NCBI RefSeq assembly: GCF_002161555.1
Contig: NZ_NFHZ01000002.1
Coordinates: 124,001-188,000, forward strand
Length of the DNA: 64,000 nt
Direction: 5' to 3'
Source of the DNA: Barnesiella sp. An55
GTDB taxonomy: Bacteria > Bacteroidota > Bacteroidia > Bacteroidales > Barnesiellaceae
This document shows positions 1 through 7,313 of this stretch, in pieces. Each line of letters starts with the position of its first letter. The stretch's first letter is position 1. Under the pieces are notes generated by a model, which was given only the letters and a program-made list of their open reading frames with translations, had not been told where the DNA came from and made no database searches. The position numbers and the translations under genes were made by a program.

Positions 1-290
1 TATTCGACCGCCTTTACATCGTGGTTGGTGACCGACTCAATCGACTTTACCCGGGCGGCATCGTCCTCGGTAAAGTTTTGATAGATTGCCCGCAAGGCCG
101 GGAAGAGGTCGTGACTCACCCCCGAGAGTTGGGGCAAGGGCAACTCGCACAAAGCGATAAAGTACTCAATCTCGACCCGTACCCGGTACCGGATAAGAGC
201 CCACTCCGAAAAATAGAGCGCCAAATTTTCCACCTTGTTGCGGTAGCGGCCATCGATAGGCGATATAGCCGTGAGTGATGATAATTCCAT
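1..290 (-). CDS. purB: Adenylosuccinate lyase, N-terminal part (cut by window edge)
   Basis: Reads leftwards from an ATG at 288-290 and gives the first 96 residues of adenylosuccinate lyase, the enzyme that removes fumarate from SAICAR and adenylosuccinate in purine synthesis. The block SSLTAISPIDGRY at residues 4-16 and TNHDVKAVE at 88-96 match the E. coli-type enzyme almost exactly. The catalytic signature loop and the rest of the roughly 450-residue family length lie beyond position 1. A TATTTTTG -7 box at 318-325 on the minus strand could serve it. It diverges from the tRNA-Val operon. Identification is firm from these two blocks. Confidence 0.93.
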   Translation of the reverse strand, partial: MELSSLTAISPIDGRYRNKVENLALYFSEWALIRYRVRVEIEYFIALCELPLPQLSGVSHDLFPALRAIYQNFTEDDAARVKSIESVTNHDVKAVE

Positions 291-366
291 AATCTGTGTT
301 TTGAGTGAAACGGAGCACAAAAATACGATTTCCTGCGTAATTTTATCGAATAATTTTCTTTTTTGT

Positions 367-396
367 TTTGGAAATAAAAAAATTGTGTTACCTTTG
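367..396 (+). promoter_or_regulatory. Promoter of the tRNA-Val operon
   Basis: A TTTG (-33) at 367-370 and TACCTTTG (-7, consensus TAnnTTTG) at 389-396 are 18 bases apart, as in Bacteroides-type sigma-ABfr promoters. Transcription would start about 20 bases before the first tRNA-Val. Confidence 0.75.
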
Positions 397-419
397 CATC
401 GCTTTTCCGGAAGCAATCC

Positions 420-494
420 GGGCGTTTAGCTCAGCTGGTTTAGAGCATCTGCCTTACAAGCAGAGGGTCGGCGGTTCGAATCCGTCAACGCCCA
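420..494 (+). tRNA. tRNA-Val (anticodon TAC), copy 1
   Basis: A 75-nt cloverleaf: acceptor stem GGGCGTT pairs with AACGCCC, the D arm has TAGCTCAGCTGG, the anticodon loop is CTTACAA (anticodon TAC, reading GTA and related Val codons), and the T loop is GGTTCGAATCC. The discriminator A494 is followed by an encoded CCA (495-497). First of three tandem, essentially identical genes. Confidence 0.97.
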
Positions 495-578
495 CCACCA
501 AGGCCGGTATAACCGGTGCACATGGAGAGGGAGAAGAGAAAACCCTGGAGTGGTGGCAAAGCCGCTACAAAAAAACAG

Positions 579-653
579 GGGCGTTTAGCTCAGCTGGTTT
601 AGAGCATCTGCCTTACAAGCAGAGGGTCGGCGGTTCGAATCCGTCAACGCCCA
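579..653 (+). tRNA. tRNA-Val (anticodon TAC), copy 2
   Basis: Same 75-nt sequence as copy 1, with CCA encoded at 654-656. The preceding spacer (about 540-578) is an imperfect copy of the spacer before copy 3, so the unit of duplication is spacer plus tRNA with a period of about 158 bp. Confidence 0.97.
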
Positions 654-736
654 CCAAGACCGAAGGAAAGGCAATCAAACACCGATTGACGGTCGAATAA
701 AACCCTGGAGCGGCGACAAAGCTGCCACAAAAACAG

Positions 737-811
737 GGGCGTTTAGCTCAGCTGGTTTAGAGCATCTGCCTTACAAGCAGAGGGTCGGCGGTTCGAATCC
801 GTCAACGCCCA
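737..811 (+). tRNA. tRNA-Val (anticodon TAC), copy 3
   Basis: Third identical 75-nt tRNA-Val with CCA at 812-814. It is the last gene of the tRNA operon and is followed by an intrinsic terminator at 841-876. Confidence 0.97.
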
Positions 812-840
812 CCACTCACCAAAAACAACATATATGTCCG

Positions 841-876
841 CACTTGTAAGCAATCGCTTGCAGGTGTTTTTTATTT
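841..876 (+). terminator. Intrinsic terminator of the tRNA-Val operon
   Basis: CACTTGTAAGC (841-851) pairs with GCTTGCAGGTG (856-866), with two G-T wobbles in an 11-bp stem and a 4-nt loop, followed by a T run from 867. Confidence 0.8.
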
Positions 877-881
877 TCACC

Positions 882-2408
882 CTATTTATCCCGATACTCC
901 ACACTCGACCCGATGCGCCGCCGACCCTTGTGACGTATCGCACTGCCACAGCAGGTGCAACGATAGTAGAGATAGAAGTGCTCGGTAGCGGTCGTCTCCC
1001 GCTCGACATACTCGTCCACCGTATCGGTTACCACCAGGGTGTTGCTTTGCCGCTCGACCTTGCGCGAGAGCAACCGGTTCGCGTCGTGCTCATCGACCGT
1101 GACTACCACGTGCGAATCGCCCCGCCCCAGAAACTCGAGCGAGTTGACCCGGTGACAATGCGGACAGCGCAAATCGACATTCACCCCCACCAGCATCCAC
1201 GCAATGGCAATGCCTACATAGACAAAGAATATATTGACCGAGGGGGTCGATAGATAGAACAGATACAGATGGAAGACGATGAGCACAAACAGCACCGACA
1301 GAAACTTGACCATCCCGTTGGAGAGTGGCCGTATATAGAACAACGTGCGACGCAACAGCCACGGCAACAGGAAGGCCAGGAAGAGCAACAGCAGCGTATC
1401 GACTACCCCGGCCACTCCACGGGCCATCCAGCGGGGCATAGTGCGGCTACCCAAATTTCCGTAGGGATAGGCCTCGTAATAACCGGCCTGTACATAGTTG
1501 GGGTTGACACGAATAATCGAGTTAACAAGATGCGAGAAGAACGGCAGCGAACGGGTAGGCTCTCCCGACAGGCTATAGCCGGCCAGGGTATCGTTTTCGA
1601 ACGTCAGCATCACGGTCTTGTACAACGCCGAGTCGTTTTGCAGCACATCGATACTGGGGAGATAGGCATACTTGCGCTTCCCCTCGACCACCACGCTCTG
1701 CGCCGGTTCATACCGGGCCTCGACAGCAGCCAGGCTGTCGCCCTTGAACTGTTCCAGCTCCCGATCAAAGGCTACCAACCGATCGGTAATGAGCTGTTTC
1801 TCATCGGCACTGCGGCGGGTATAAACAAACTCCTGCCCGCGAATAGGCCAATAAATGGGCTCGAAAGCCAGCTCCTCGCCATTGTCGAGTATGTAGAGAT
1901 AGGGATAGGCGCTCTGTTTCGTCTCAGACTTCATGGGATTCTCGGCCAGCCGCTCCACCCGCTCGACCTTGAAAGGTTTCAACTCGCCATCGACCTTGAG
2001 TTTCACCTCCAGTCCGGTAGCAGCCTCGGGCACCACAGCCAATCCCCGCGTGCCATCCGGCAACTCGACCTGATACTCGGCCCACGGTTTGTAACTGAGC
2101 AAGACAGGTTCATCGGGCAAATCGTAGCAGATAGCCAGGATACGCACCGTAGTCCCGGCCGGCAACCGACGCACCTGCTCCTCGCCGTCAACGCCCACGA
2201 CCCGCAGGTCGGTACTCCAGCGCAAGGTCACCTCGCGCGAATGGGTACGCACCTCATCGACACGCATCGACGAGTAGTCGAGCAGATTCCACCACCCGAA
2301 GTTGGTCCACGGCAAAATACAAAGCAAAACCAAATAGATGATTACACCATAAACGATGCGACGCACCTCGCTATTCTTATCTTCCACCTTGTAATGACTT
2401 CTGTCCAT
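882..2408 (-). CDS. Multi-spanning membrane protein with C-terminal zinc ribbon (unknown function)
   Basis: A 508-residue protein I do not recognise as a named family. Visible parts: one N-terminal membrane segment (about residues 18-36), a long soluble middle region that includes a possible SH3-like stretch around 70-140 (WSTDLRV...LPAGTTVRIL), then three hydrophobic segments at about 338-410, and a cytoplasmic-looking tail with CPHC at 415-418 and CTCC at 484-487, a likely split zinc ribbon. The layout suggests an inner-membrane protein with a large domain outside and a metal-binding tail inside. A -7 box TATCTTTG sits at 2502-2509 on the minus strand, giving a leader of about 90 nt. The tRNA-Val operon converges on its 3' end. 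Confidence 0.8.
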   Translation of the reverse strand: MDRSHYKVEDKNSEVRRIVYGVIIYLVLLCILPWTNFGWWNLLDYSSMRVDEVRTHSREVTLRWSTDLRVVGVDGEEQVRRLPAGTTVRILAICYDLPDEPVLLSYKPWAEYQVELPDGTRGLAVVPEAATGLEVKLKVDGELKPFKVERVERLAENPMKSETKQSAYPYLYILDNGEELAFEPIYWPIRGQEFVYTRRSADEKQLITDRLVAFDRELEQFKGDSLAAVEARYEPAQSVVVEGKRKYAYLPSIDVLQNDSALYKTVMLTFENDTLAGYSLSGEPTRSLPFFSHLVNSIIRVNPNYVQAGYYEAYPYGNLGSRTMPRWMARGVAGVVDTLLLLFLAFLLPWLLRRTLFYIRPLSNGMVKFLSVLFVLIVFHLYLFYLSTPSVNIFFVYVGIAIAWMLVGVNVDLRCPHCHRVNSLEFLGRGDSHVVVTVDEHDANRLLSRKVERQSNTLVVTDTVDEYVERETTATEHFYLYYRCTCCGSAIRHKGRRRIGSSVEYRDK

Positions 2409-2660
2409 ATATCCCCTTTTTACCGATTAATAATAGATAGCTCTCGATTCCCGAACAGGAACAATTTCGAAACAAGACGCCGAACCACATCCTGTCTTAT
2501 CCAAAGATAGAAAAAACTTTTTAAACTATTTCACAGAAGGAATATCTTTTTTACACACGAGCCACATTTCGGGAACGTGCCTCCATTCCAACAGCGCCAC
2601 CACGCTCCCCCAAAGAGAAGAGCAACACGCTCCGTCACCCCCATCCATTTATACAAGGGC

Positions 2661-2754
2661 ACAAAAAAAAGCGCCTACATTTCGATGTAAGCGCTGTCGT
2701 CTGTGACCCCGGAGGGGCTCGAACCCTCGACCCAATGATTAAGAGTCATTTGCT
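2661..2754 (-). repeat. Partial copy of tRNA-Lys (3' part) plus its terminator: att-like end of an island
   Basis: This 94-bp stretch repeats 6110-6202 in direct orientation with one substitution and one A indel. Read on the minus strand it holds the tRNA-Lys 3' part (2704-2754: anticodon arm, variable loop, T arm, acceptor 3' strand) followed by the same terminator hairpin. Identity stops inside the D arm, so no functional tRNA can form. Repeats of a tRNA 3' part are the usual product of tyrosine-recombinase integration; here it marks the left end of an AT-rich remnant. Confidence 0.85.
2663..2694 (-). terminator. Terminator hairpin downstream of the tRNA-Lys fragment
   Basis: Minus-strand hairpin GCGCTTACAT / ATGTAGGCGC (2671-2694) followed by eight T. 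It is the duplicate of the tRNA-Lys terminator at 6112-6142. Confidence 0.8.
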
Positions 2755-2931
2755 TCCAAGATTAGCCAATAAACTTTTAAACGGGACCAACAAAATGATT
2801 GCATTTTGCGATTCATCAGAGTTATCCCCTGTCATTTATCTTTATCTCCTTTCTATTTCAGAAGATGATCACAATCGATTTATAATCTCGATATAAAGCT
2901 ACCATTTCAGGTCCCAATGAAGTTCATGGTT

Positions 2932-2976
2932 AAACAAAAAGATACCGACCTCGAAAATAACTATCAGGTCGGTATC
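2932..2976 (-). terminator. Intrinsic terminator of the truncated LRR gene
   Basis: GATACCGACCT and AGGTCGGTATC (2941-2951 and 2966-2976) form a perfect 11-bp stem; on the minus strand it runs into a T-rich stretch (A-rich 2932-2940 on plus). It lies about 20 bases past the stop of the gene at 2998. Confidence 0.88.
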
Positions 2977-2997
2977 TGAGAATTTTTGGCATTTATT

Positions 2998-3975
2998 TCA
3001 GAACGCCACTTTACGATTACCGCGGGAAGTTTGTAAGATATAGAATCCGTCAGGGAATCGCAATTCATTGTCGTTACCACTGTATACCTCACGACCATTC
3101 AAATCGTAGATGCGAATCTCTTTACCCGCAGGATTATGCAACATGCCTCCACTCACTATAATATCGCCAACTTCAACAGCATTAATGCCAGATTCAACAT
3201 CTTTAATCGCACCAAAGTCTCTCCAAACCTCTGCAGTCCTATATTTATCAACACTTAAAGAAGGGACAAACAATTGGACATCGCTAAGACCAACATTTTC
3301 GAAAACATTTGACAAAATTTGTTGGGGCTCTTTGGCATAGTTTATGACCTTTTGCAGCCCAAAGCAACCCGAAAAGGCTTGCTCGCCGATTGATGTAACA
3401 GATTCAGGAATGGTGACTGAGGTTAGCCTATAGCTGCTTAAAAACGCATCATCTTCGATAGATATAACAGATTCTGGGATTATGTAAGTAGTTCTACTAT
3501 TTCCCATAGGGTATTGAATAAGAGTTGTTGCTTCGAAATCAAATAAGACTCCATCAATGGATTTATAGTGATTATTTCCATTCTCTACATTTATCGTTGT
3601 CAGTCTAAAGCTGTTGGAGAAAGCCTTATCGCCGATTGATATGACAGATTCAGGAATGGTGACTGAGGTTAGCCCATTACAGCCCCAAAAAGCATAATTA
3701 CCAATAGATATAACTGAATTCGGAATTATATAAGCAACTCTACTATTTCCCATAGGGTATTGAATAAGAGTTGTTGCTTCGAAATCAAATAAGACTCCAT
3801 CAATGGATTTATAGTGATTATTTCCATTCTCTACATTTATCATTGTTAGTCCAGAGCTGTTGGAGAAAGCCTTATCGCCGATTGATATAACAGATTCAGG
3901 AATGGTGACTGAGGTTAGCCCATTGCAGTAATAAAAAGCATAATCGCCAATGGATGCAACGGAACTTCCAAGCAT
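2998..3975 (-). pseudogene. BspA-like leucine-rich repeat surface protein, C-terminal part (5'-truncated)
   Basis: The 325 residues form BspA/LRR_5 repeats of the type SVISIGDKAF...LTSVTIPES, a fold used by secreted Bacteroidales adhesins, and end in a probable T9SS-like sorting tail (IRIYDLNGREVYSG ... GFYILQTSRGNRKVAF). In the same frame LRR coding continues upstream of the Met to about 4085 (a CSGLTSVVIPN block and a further SIGESAFYGCSGL block) and then meets a TAA with no start codon or signal peptide. The true N-terminus is therefore missing, replaced by a transposase fragment. An 82-residue segment is duplicated internally. It might still be translated from the internal ATG, but without a signal peptide it could not reach the surface. 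Confidence 0.75.
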
Positions 3976-3985
3976 TATGGAAGTT
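3494..3985 (-). repeat. Two tandem 246-bp units inside the LRR gene
   Basis: The block starting CTACTATTTCCCATAGGG at 3494 recurs at 3740, a period of 246 bp or 82 codons, and the copies are nearly identical at DNA level (differences such as SFRLTTINV versus SSGLTMINV). This points to recent unequal crossing-over or slippage within the repeat array. Confidence 0.75.
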
Positions 3986-4052
3986 AGTCCGGAACAACCA
4001 TAGAAAGCTGATTCACCAATAGAGGTAACTAAATTTGGAATAACGACCGAAG

Positions 4053-4316
4053 TTAGTCCAGAACAATAACATATTCCTGTAGCTTTGCAAACAACAATGG
4101 CTTACTGTCAATACCAACAGTTTCTGATGTCATATTCAATGCCATTATTTCAAGGTCTGAGAATCCAGGGACTACTCCTTTTCTAGGCACATTCCCTGAT
4201 TCATTGACAAAATTTCCAGCTACTTGCTTGCATATGTTCAGAAATTTTGCGAATATTGCATATAGTTTGTGTGTATGATATTTGCCCATTAAAAGTATAC
4301 ATAACTTTTTATACAT
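4053..4316 (-). pseudogene. IS982-family-like transposase, N-terminal fragment
   Basis: The 87 codons include NVPRKGVVPGFSDLEIMALN, then MTSETVGIDSKPLLFAKLQEY, which resembles the N-terminal region of Bacteroides IS982-type transposases (FSDLEVIALSLTAE...FGIDSENFLFAKL). Likeness ends near residue 79, after which the reading frame runs out of frame across LRR DNA and stops. The DDE catalytic domain is absent. The junction with LRR sequence lies at about 4060-4090, so an IS insertion followed by deletion probably removed the head of the LRR gene. The family assignment is from remembered motifs, not a search. Confidence 0.6.
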
Positions 4317-4348
4317 AAATCTTTTATCAATTTAATTCCACTAACGGT

Positions 4349-4765
4349 ATGAAAACAGGAAATTTATTCAAAATTCTTTTATTAATAATCTTTGCAACGA
4401 CATTTGTCGCATGTGAAAGCGAGGAAAAAGATGGAGATTGGGAAGCGATGAAATGGGAAACCAATGTATCAAATATCAATAAAAACAAGATAGAAGTACC
4501 CAATGAGGGTGGCGTTTATGTCATTAAATGTACGAATTATAAAAGTTTTTGGATTAATGCGTTGTCTGAAAACGGTGAGTCTCTTCCAATAGATAATGAA
4601 GATGAAAAAATAGAAAGAGAGTGGTACTCTATAAAAATAAATGATGGAAACACCATGACTGTTTCGATTCTATCGAATAGTAGTGATGACAATAGAACTT
4701 TGAAAATAGGAATTCAAGCAGAAAATGCTTTTGATTCATTTTTGTTTGAGCAAAATAAGAACTAA
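4349..4765 (+). CDS. Small secreted lipoprotein, BACON-like (unknown function)
   Basis: A 138-residue protein with a type II signal peptide: MKTGNLFK, a hydrophobic stretch, and the lipobox TFVAC with Cys near residue 22. The mature part is mostly beta (NEGGVYVIKCTNYKSFWI ... RTLKIGIQAENAFDSFLFEQ), which resembles the strand pattern of BACON-type domains common in Bacteroidales lipoproteins; that is a weak inference. It is AT-rich and lies in the tRNA-Lys island, on the opposite strand to the broken LRR genes. No promoter with a clear TAnnTTTG was found upstream. A terminator hairpin follows at 4811-4856. Confidence 0.72.
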   Translation: MKTGNLFKILLLIIFATTFVACESEEKDGDWEAMKWETNVSNINKNKIEVPNEGGVYVIKCTNYKSFWINALSENGESLPIDNEDEKIEREWYSIKINDGNTMTVSILSNSSDDNRTLKIGIQAENAFDSFLFEQNKN

Positions 4766-4810
4766 GATAACTTTTGTATTCCTAGGAATAGCTATAATAT
4801 TTTAACATGA

Positions 4811-4856
4811 TAAAATTTAAGAGGGAGGACCACACGATTCTCCCTCTTAAATTTTA
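4811..4856. terminator. Strong bidirectional hairpin terminator
   Basis: TAAAATTTAAGAGGGAG (4811-4827) and CTCCCTCTTAAATTTTA (4840-4856) are perfect inverted repeats with a 12-nt loop and A/T-rich outer stems, so it can act for either strand. It ends the lipoprotein gene at 4349-4765. Confidence 0.85.
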
Positions 4857-5133
4857 CTACTCAAAGAATAGCAGATATTCCATCTTTCTTCTCAACTTAA
4901 TGCGCGTTATGGTGCTGTAAAGAAATATTGAATAAATTAAGCAAAATACATTACCTTTGTTATCGTCTTAAACAATAAGCTAAAACTGAAGTGGAATATT
5001 GGAAACGAATTGCATAGAAAAATAGAAGATACAGCCTATATTGTTATCCTAATTGAGTTAATAATCAATAAAAGCGTTAAATCTTCACCCTTTAGAATGT
5101 ACAATTAAAGACAATGACCATATTTCTGACTTA
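4857..5133. other. AT-rich intergenic stretch without a supported gene
   Basis: No convincing ORF. A TACCTTTG-like -7 box lies near 4952-4959 on the plus strand but nothing recognisable follows it. Probably decayed DNA within the island. Confidence 0.5.
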
Positions 5134-5730
5134 TTACCTATAAAATATTGAGTAATAATCGGTTGTAAATACTAGGATTGTATATATGGTATGCCCATCA
5201 CTTACCAAAAATTCAGAATTTTCCGGCGTGATAATTTCAGTCAACATATCGTTGAAACGAAGGGCATCATATTCTATATTTTTGAGGGTAGCCGGTAGAA
5301 TCAACCTCCGCAAAGTAGAACTACCTTCATACCATTTACTAAGAGAATTATCTCTCACTTCCGCAAAAGCATGAATTGGAAGTGTATTAGCTTCATAGGT
5401 ATGATACCAAACTCTATCATCTACCATCCAATCAGAGGTAATAGGAGCATAGCATCCTTCGTCCCCCTCATACGAAACAATTTCGGCCTCTGATAAATCT
5501 AATATTCGAGTGCTATTTATTGTTACTGCTTTTAATGTTTTAAAATCACGAGCATCTATTTCTCCTGTTATTTTAAGATACATGGCTGTTAAAGCCTCTT
5601 TTGACAATTTCAAATTTCCTGCACTAGAAGAATTCAATACTACAACTTCAGCAGACCATAACGAAGTTGGGAATCCTAACAATGCCATTGCAAGAAACAG
5701 ACCAATTGTAATAATACGATTGATTTTCAT
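5134..5730 (-). pseudogene. BspA-like LRR protein, N-terminal part (3'-truncated)
   Basis: The 198 codons begin with a good signal peptide (MKINRIITIGLFLAMALLG ... SLWSA) followed by the cap region typical of BspA proteins (LSKEALTAMYLKITGEIDAR, then DFKTLKAVTINSTRILDLSEAEI) and the first LRR (RRLILPATLKNIEYDALRF). It ends abruptly after SEFLVSDGHTIY, where family members normally continue with many repeats and a sorting tail; downstream DNA shows no LRR in any frame. It may be exported but is too short to be a normal adhesin. A TAAATTTG -7 box is at 5809-5816 on the minus strand. Together with the headless LRR gene at 2998 it looks like debris of one or two larger genes. Confidence 0.7.
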
Positions 5731-6109
5731 AATATTTGAGAAATTTAAAGAATTCTAATTATTAGTATCTTGGTGAAGATCTTACTAACTCCCCTATATA
5801 AGACAGTGCAAATTTAAATAAAATTGTTATATAAAAGTTTTTTTTGAAAATAATTTACATATGGTTCTTCCAAAAGTTCCAAGCCTTAGACTCGATGAAA
5901 ACGCCAAATTCTTGCCATCGTTTCTTATCGCTGTTATAGATATAAATTATTAAAAGAGGTCGCCATTAACAAAAGCTTTGACTTAGTCAACTAGCAACGT
6001 ACGATATTGATGGTTGCGCTCATAGAACACTTTCAAACCTAATCGACCAAATTCCCGATGCGCTCCACTGCCTCCCTCTTTTTCCGCAGAGAGCCCGAGC
6101 GCAAGTGAC
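5731..6109. other. AT-rich intergenic stretch at the right end of the island
   Basis: Apart from the promoter-like box at 5809-5816 nothing is supported. Minus-strand peptides such as YNSDKKRWQEFGVFIESKAW (about 5862-5945) and REFGRLGLKVFYERNHQYR (about 5987-6060) read like gene remnants, but I cannot assign them. Confidence 0.4.
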
Positions 6110-6202
6110 ACAAAAAAAGCGCCTACATTTCGATGTAAGCGCTGTCGTGTGTGACCCCGGAGGGGCTCGAACCCTCGACCCAATGATTAAGAGTCATTTG
6201 CT
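6110..6202 (-). repeat. Right copy of the 93-94 bp tRNA-Lys/terminator direct repeat (att-like)
   Basis: Covers the terminator, spacer and 3' two-thirds of the intact tRNA-Lys gene, and matches 2661-2754. In the usual model this copy was brought in by the element and restored the tRNA, while the left copy is the displaced original 3' end. Confidence 0.85.
6112..6142 (-). terminator. tRNA-Lys terminator
   Basis: Minus-strand hairpin GCGCTTACAT / ATGTAGGCGC with a GAAA-type loop (6119-6142) followed by seven T. Confidence 0.85.
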
Positions 6203-6224
6203 CTACCAACTGAGCTACGGAGTC
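6152..6224 (-). tRNA. tRNA-Lys (anticodon CTT)
   Basis: A 73-nt cloverleaf on the minus strand: acceptor GACTCCG with CGGGGTC, D arm TAGCTCAGTTGG, anticodon loop ACTCTTAATC (anticodon CTT), T loop GGTTCGAGCCC. The discriminator is A and no CCA is encoded. It is the intact integration target at the right edge of the AT-rich island. Confidence 0.96.
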
Positions 6225-6243
6225 ATTCCTGTAGGAACGGGTG

Positions 6244-6274
6244 CAAAGGTAATGCTTTTCGAGAAATACACCAA
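6244..6274 (-). promoter_or_regulatory. Promoter of tRNA-Lys
   Basis: On the minus strand, TTG at 6272-6274 and TACCTTTG at 6244-6251 are 20 bases apart, the spacing of Bacteroides-type promoters, and lie 20 bases before the tRNA. Confidence 0.75.
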
Positions 6275-6360
6275 CGATTCTTCAAAAAAAATTTACCTCA
6301 ACCCTCAAATTTCGTAAAAAACATCGGTTTCTCCCTCTCGCACCGACCCTCTGGCAAAGG

Positions 6361-7176
6361 TTATTCCTCGGGCTCTTCAAAGGTATAGAGTGCCGAAGGG
6401 TGGTTGCGGGTAAGCGCTACCAGTTCCACATCCTTGCCCACGCGGATACCCTCTTCGTAGAGCCGGTTTTCGATAGTCTTGTAGGCCAGTTCGGGGTGGT
6501 TGTTGTCGCCGCTCAGGTGACACAGGAAGATGTTACGCAAGGCCGGCGTATAGATGTGAGCCAGATAGTCGGCCGTGCGGGCGTTGTCCATGTGGCCGTT
6601 GTCGGCGAGAATACGCCGCTTGAGGTGAGGCGGATAGGTGCCATGCTGCAACATGGCCTCGTCGTAGTTCGACTCGATAACCAGGTAGTTGGCCTGCCGC
6701 AGATACTTGTCGGCCGTAGGGGTAATGGTTCCCAGGTCGGTGGCAAAGGCAAAATGAAGATTGCCGTAGGTAATAAAAAAGCCCACGTTGTCGCTCCCGT
6801 CGTGGGGCACCTCGAAGGCGGTAATGGTGAAATCCTTTATCTTGAACGGCACCTCCTTAATGATGGCCCGGTGGGCACTATACACTTTATCGACCATGCA
6901 GTAGTTGCGGTTCATGCCGTTCTTGATAGTCTCGGTAGTATAGATGGGGATTCCGTATTTTTCGCCCAGCGTTCCGGCGGCCTTGATGTGGTCGGCATGG
7001 TCGTGGGTGATGCACAAGGCGACGATTTTCTCAAACGGGATGCCATATTCTCTCAACACTTTTTTGATTGTGCGCACCCCTTTGCCGGCATCGATCAGTA
7101 TGCCATACTCTTCCGTTCCCAAATAATAACAGTTGCCGCTGCTTCCGCTGGCCAAGCTCAGAAATTGCAAGCTCAT
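6361..7176 (-). CDS. WalJ/YycJ-like metallo-beta-lactamase fold hydrolase
   Basis: A 271-residue single-domain MBL-fold enzyme. It begins with FLSLASGSSGNCYYLG (residues 5-20), typical of the WalJ/YycJ group, has DAG at 29-31 and the metal-binding THDHADH at 57-63; further His ligands are in CHLSGDNNHPE near residue 225. In Firmicutes the family is linked to nucleic acid repair and wall homeostasis; the role here is inferred only. A longer frame reaches 7221, but the start at 7176 has the purine-rich GAGGAGAAAAAAGG just upstream and matches the family N-terminus. A TATCTTTG box at 7199-7206 supports this start. Confidence 0.88.
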   Translation of the reverse strand: MSLQFLSLASGSSGNCYYLGTEEYGILIDAGKGVRTIKKVLREYGIPFEKIVALCITHDHADHIKAAGTLGEKYGIPIYTTETIKNGMNRNYCMVDKVYSAHRAIIKEVPFKIKDFTITAFEVPHDGSDNVGFFITYGNLHFAFATDLGTITPTADKYLRQANYLVIESNYDEAMLQHGTYPPHLKRRILADNGHMDNARTADYLAHIYTPALRNIFLCHLSGDNNHPELAYKTIENRLYEEGIRVGKDVELVALTRNHPSALYTFEEPEE

Positions 7177-7313
7177 ATCCTTTTTTCTCCTCGGGGTACA
7201 AAGATAGGTTTTTAGCCGCACAATAGAAAATTATCGGCCACAAGATATATGAGTTTCCCTTGCAATTTTTAGCCTCTCCCCACCTGAAGTTACCGGGATA
7301 CTCCCCCTACCCG

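Noticed and set aside
368-700. ORF running through two tRNA-Val genes
   Set aside because: Its repeated peptide (AFSSAGLEHLPYKQR) is only the translation of the tRNA sequence.
420-814. CRISPR-like array of repeats
   Set aside because: The repeated units are complete tRNA-Val genes with a period of about 158 bp and related spacers, not a CRISPR.
2704-2754. A second functional tRNA-Lys
   Set aside because: The acceptor 5' strand and most of the D arm are missing, so it cannot fold; it is a fragment.
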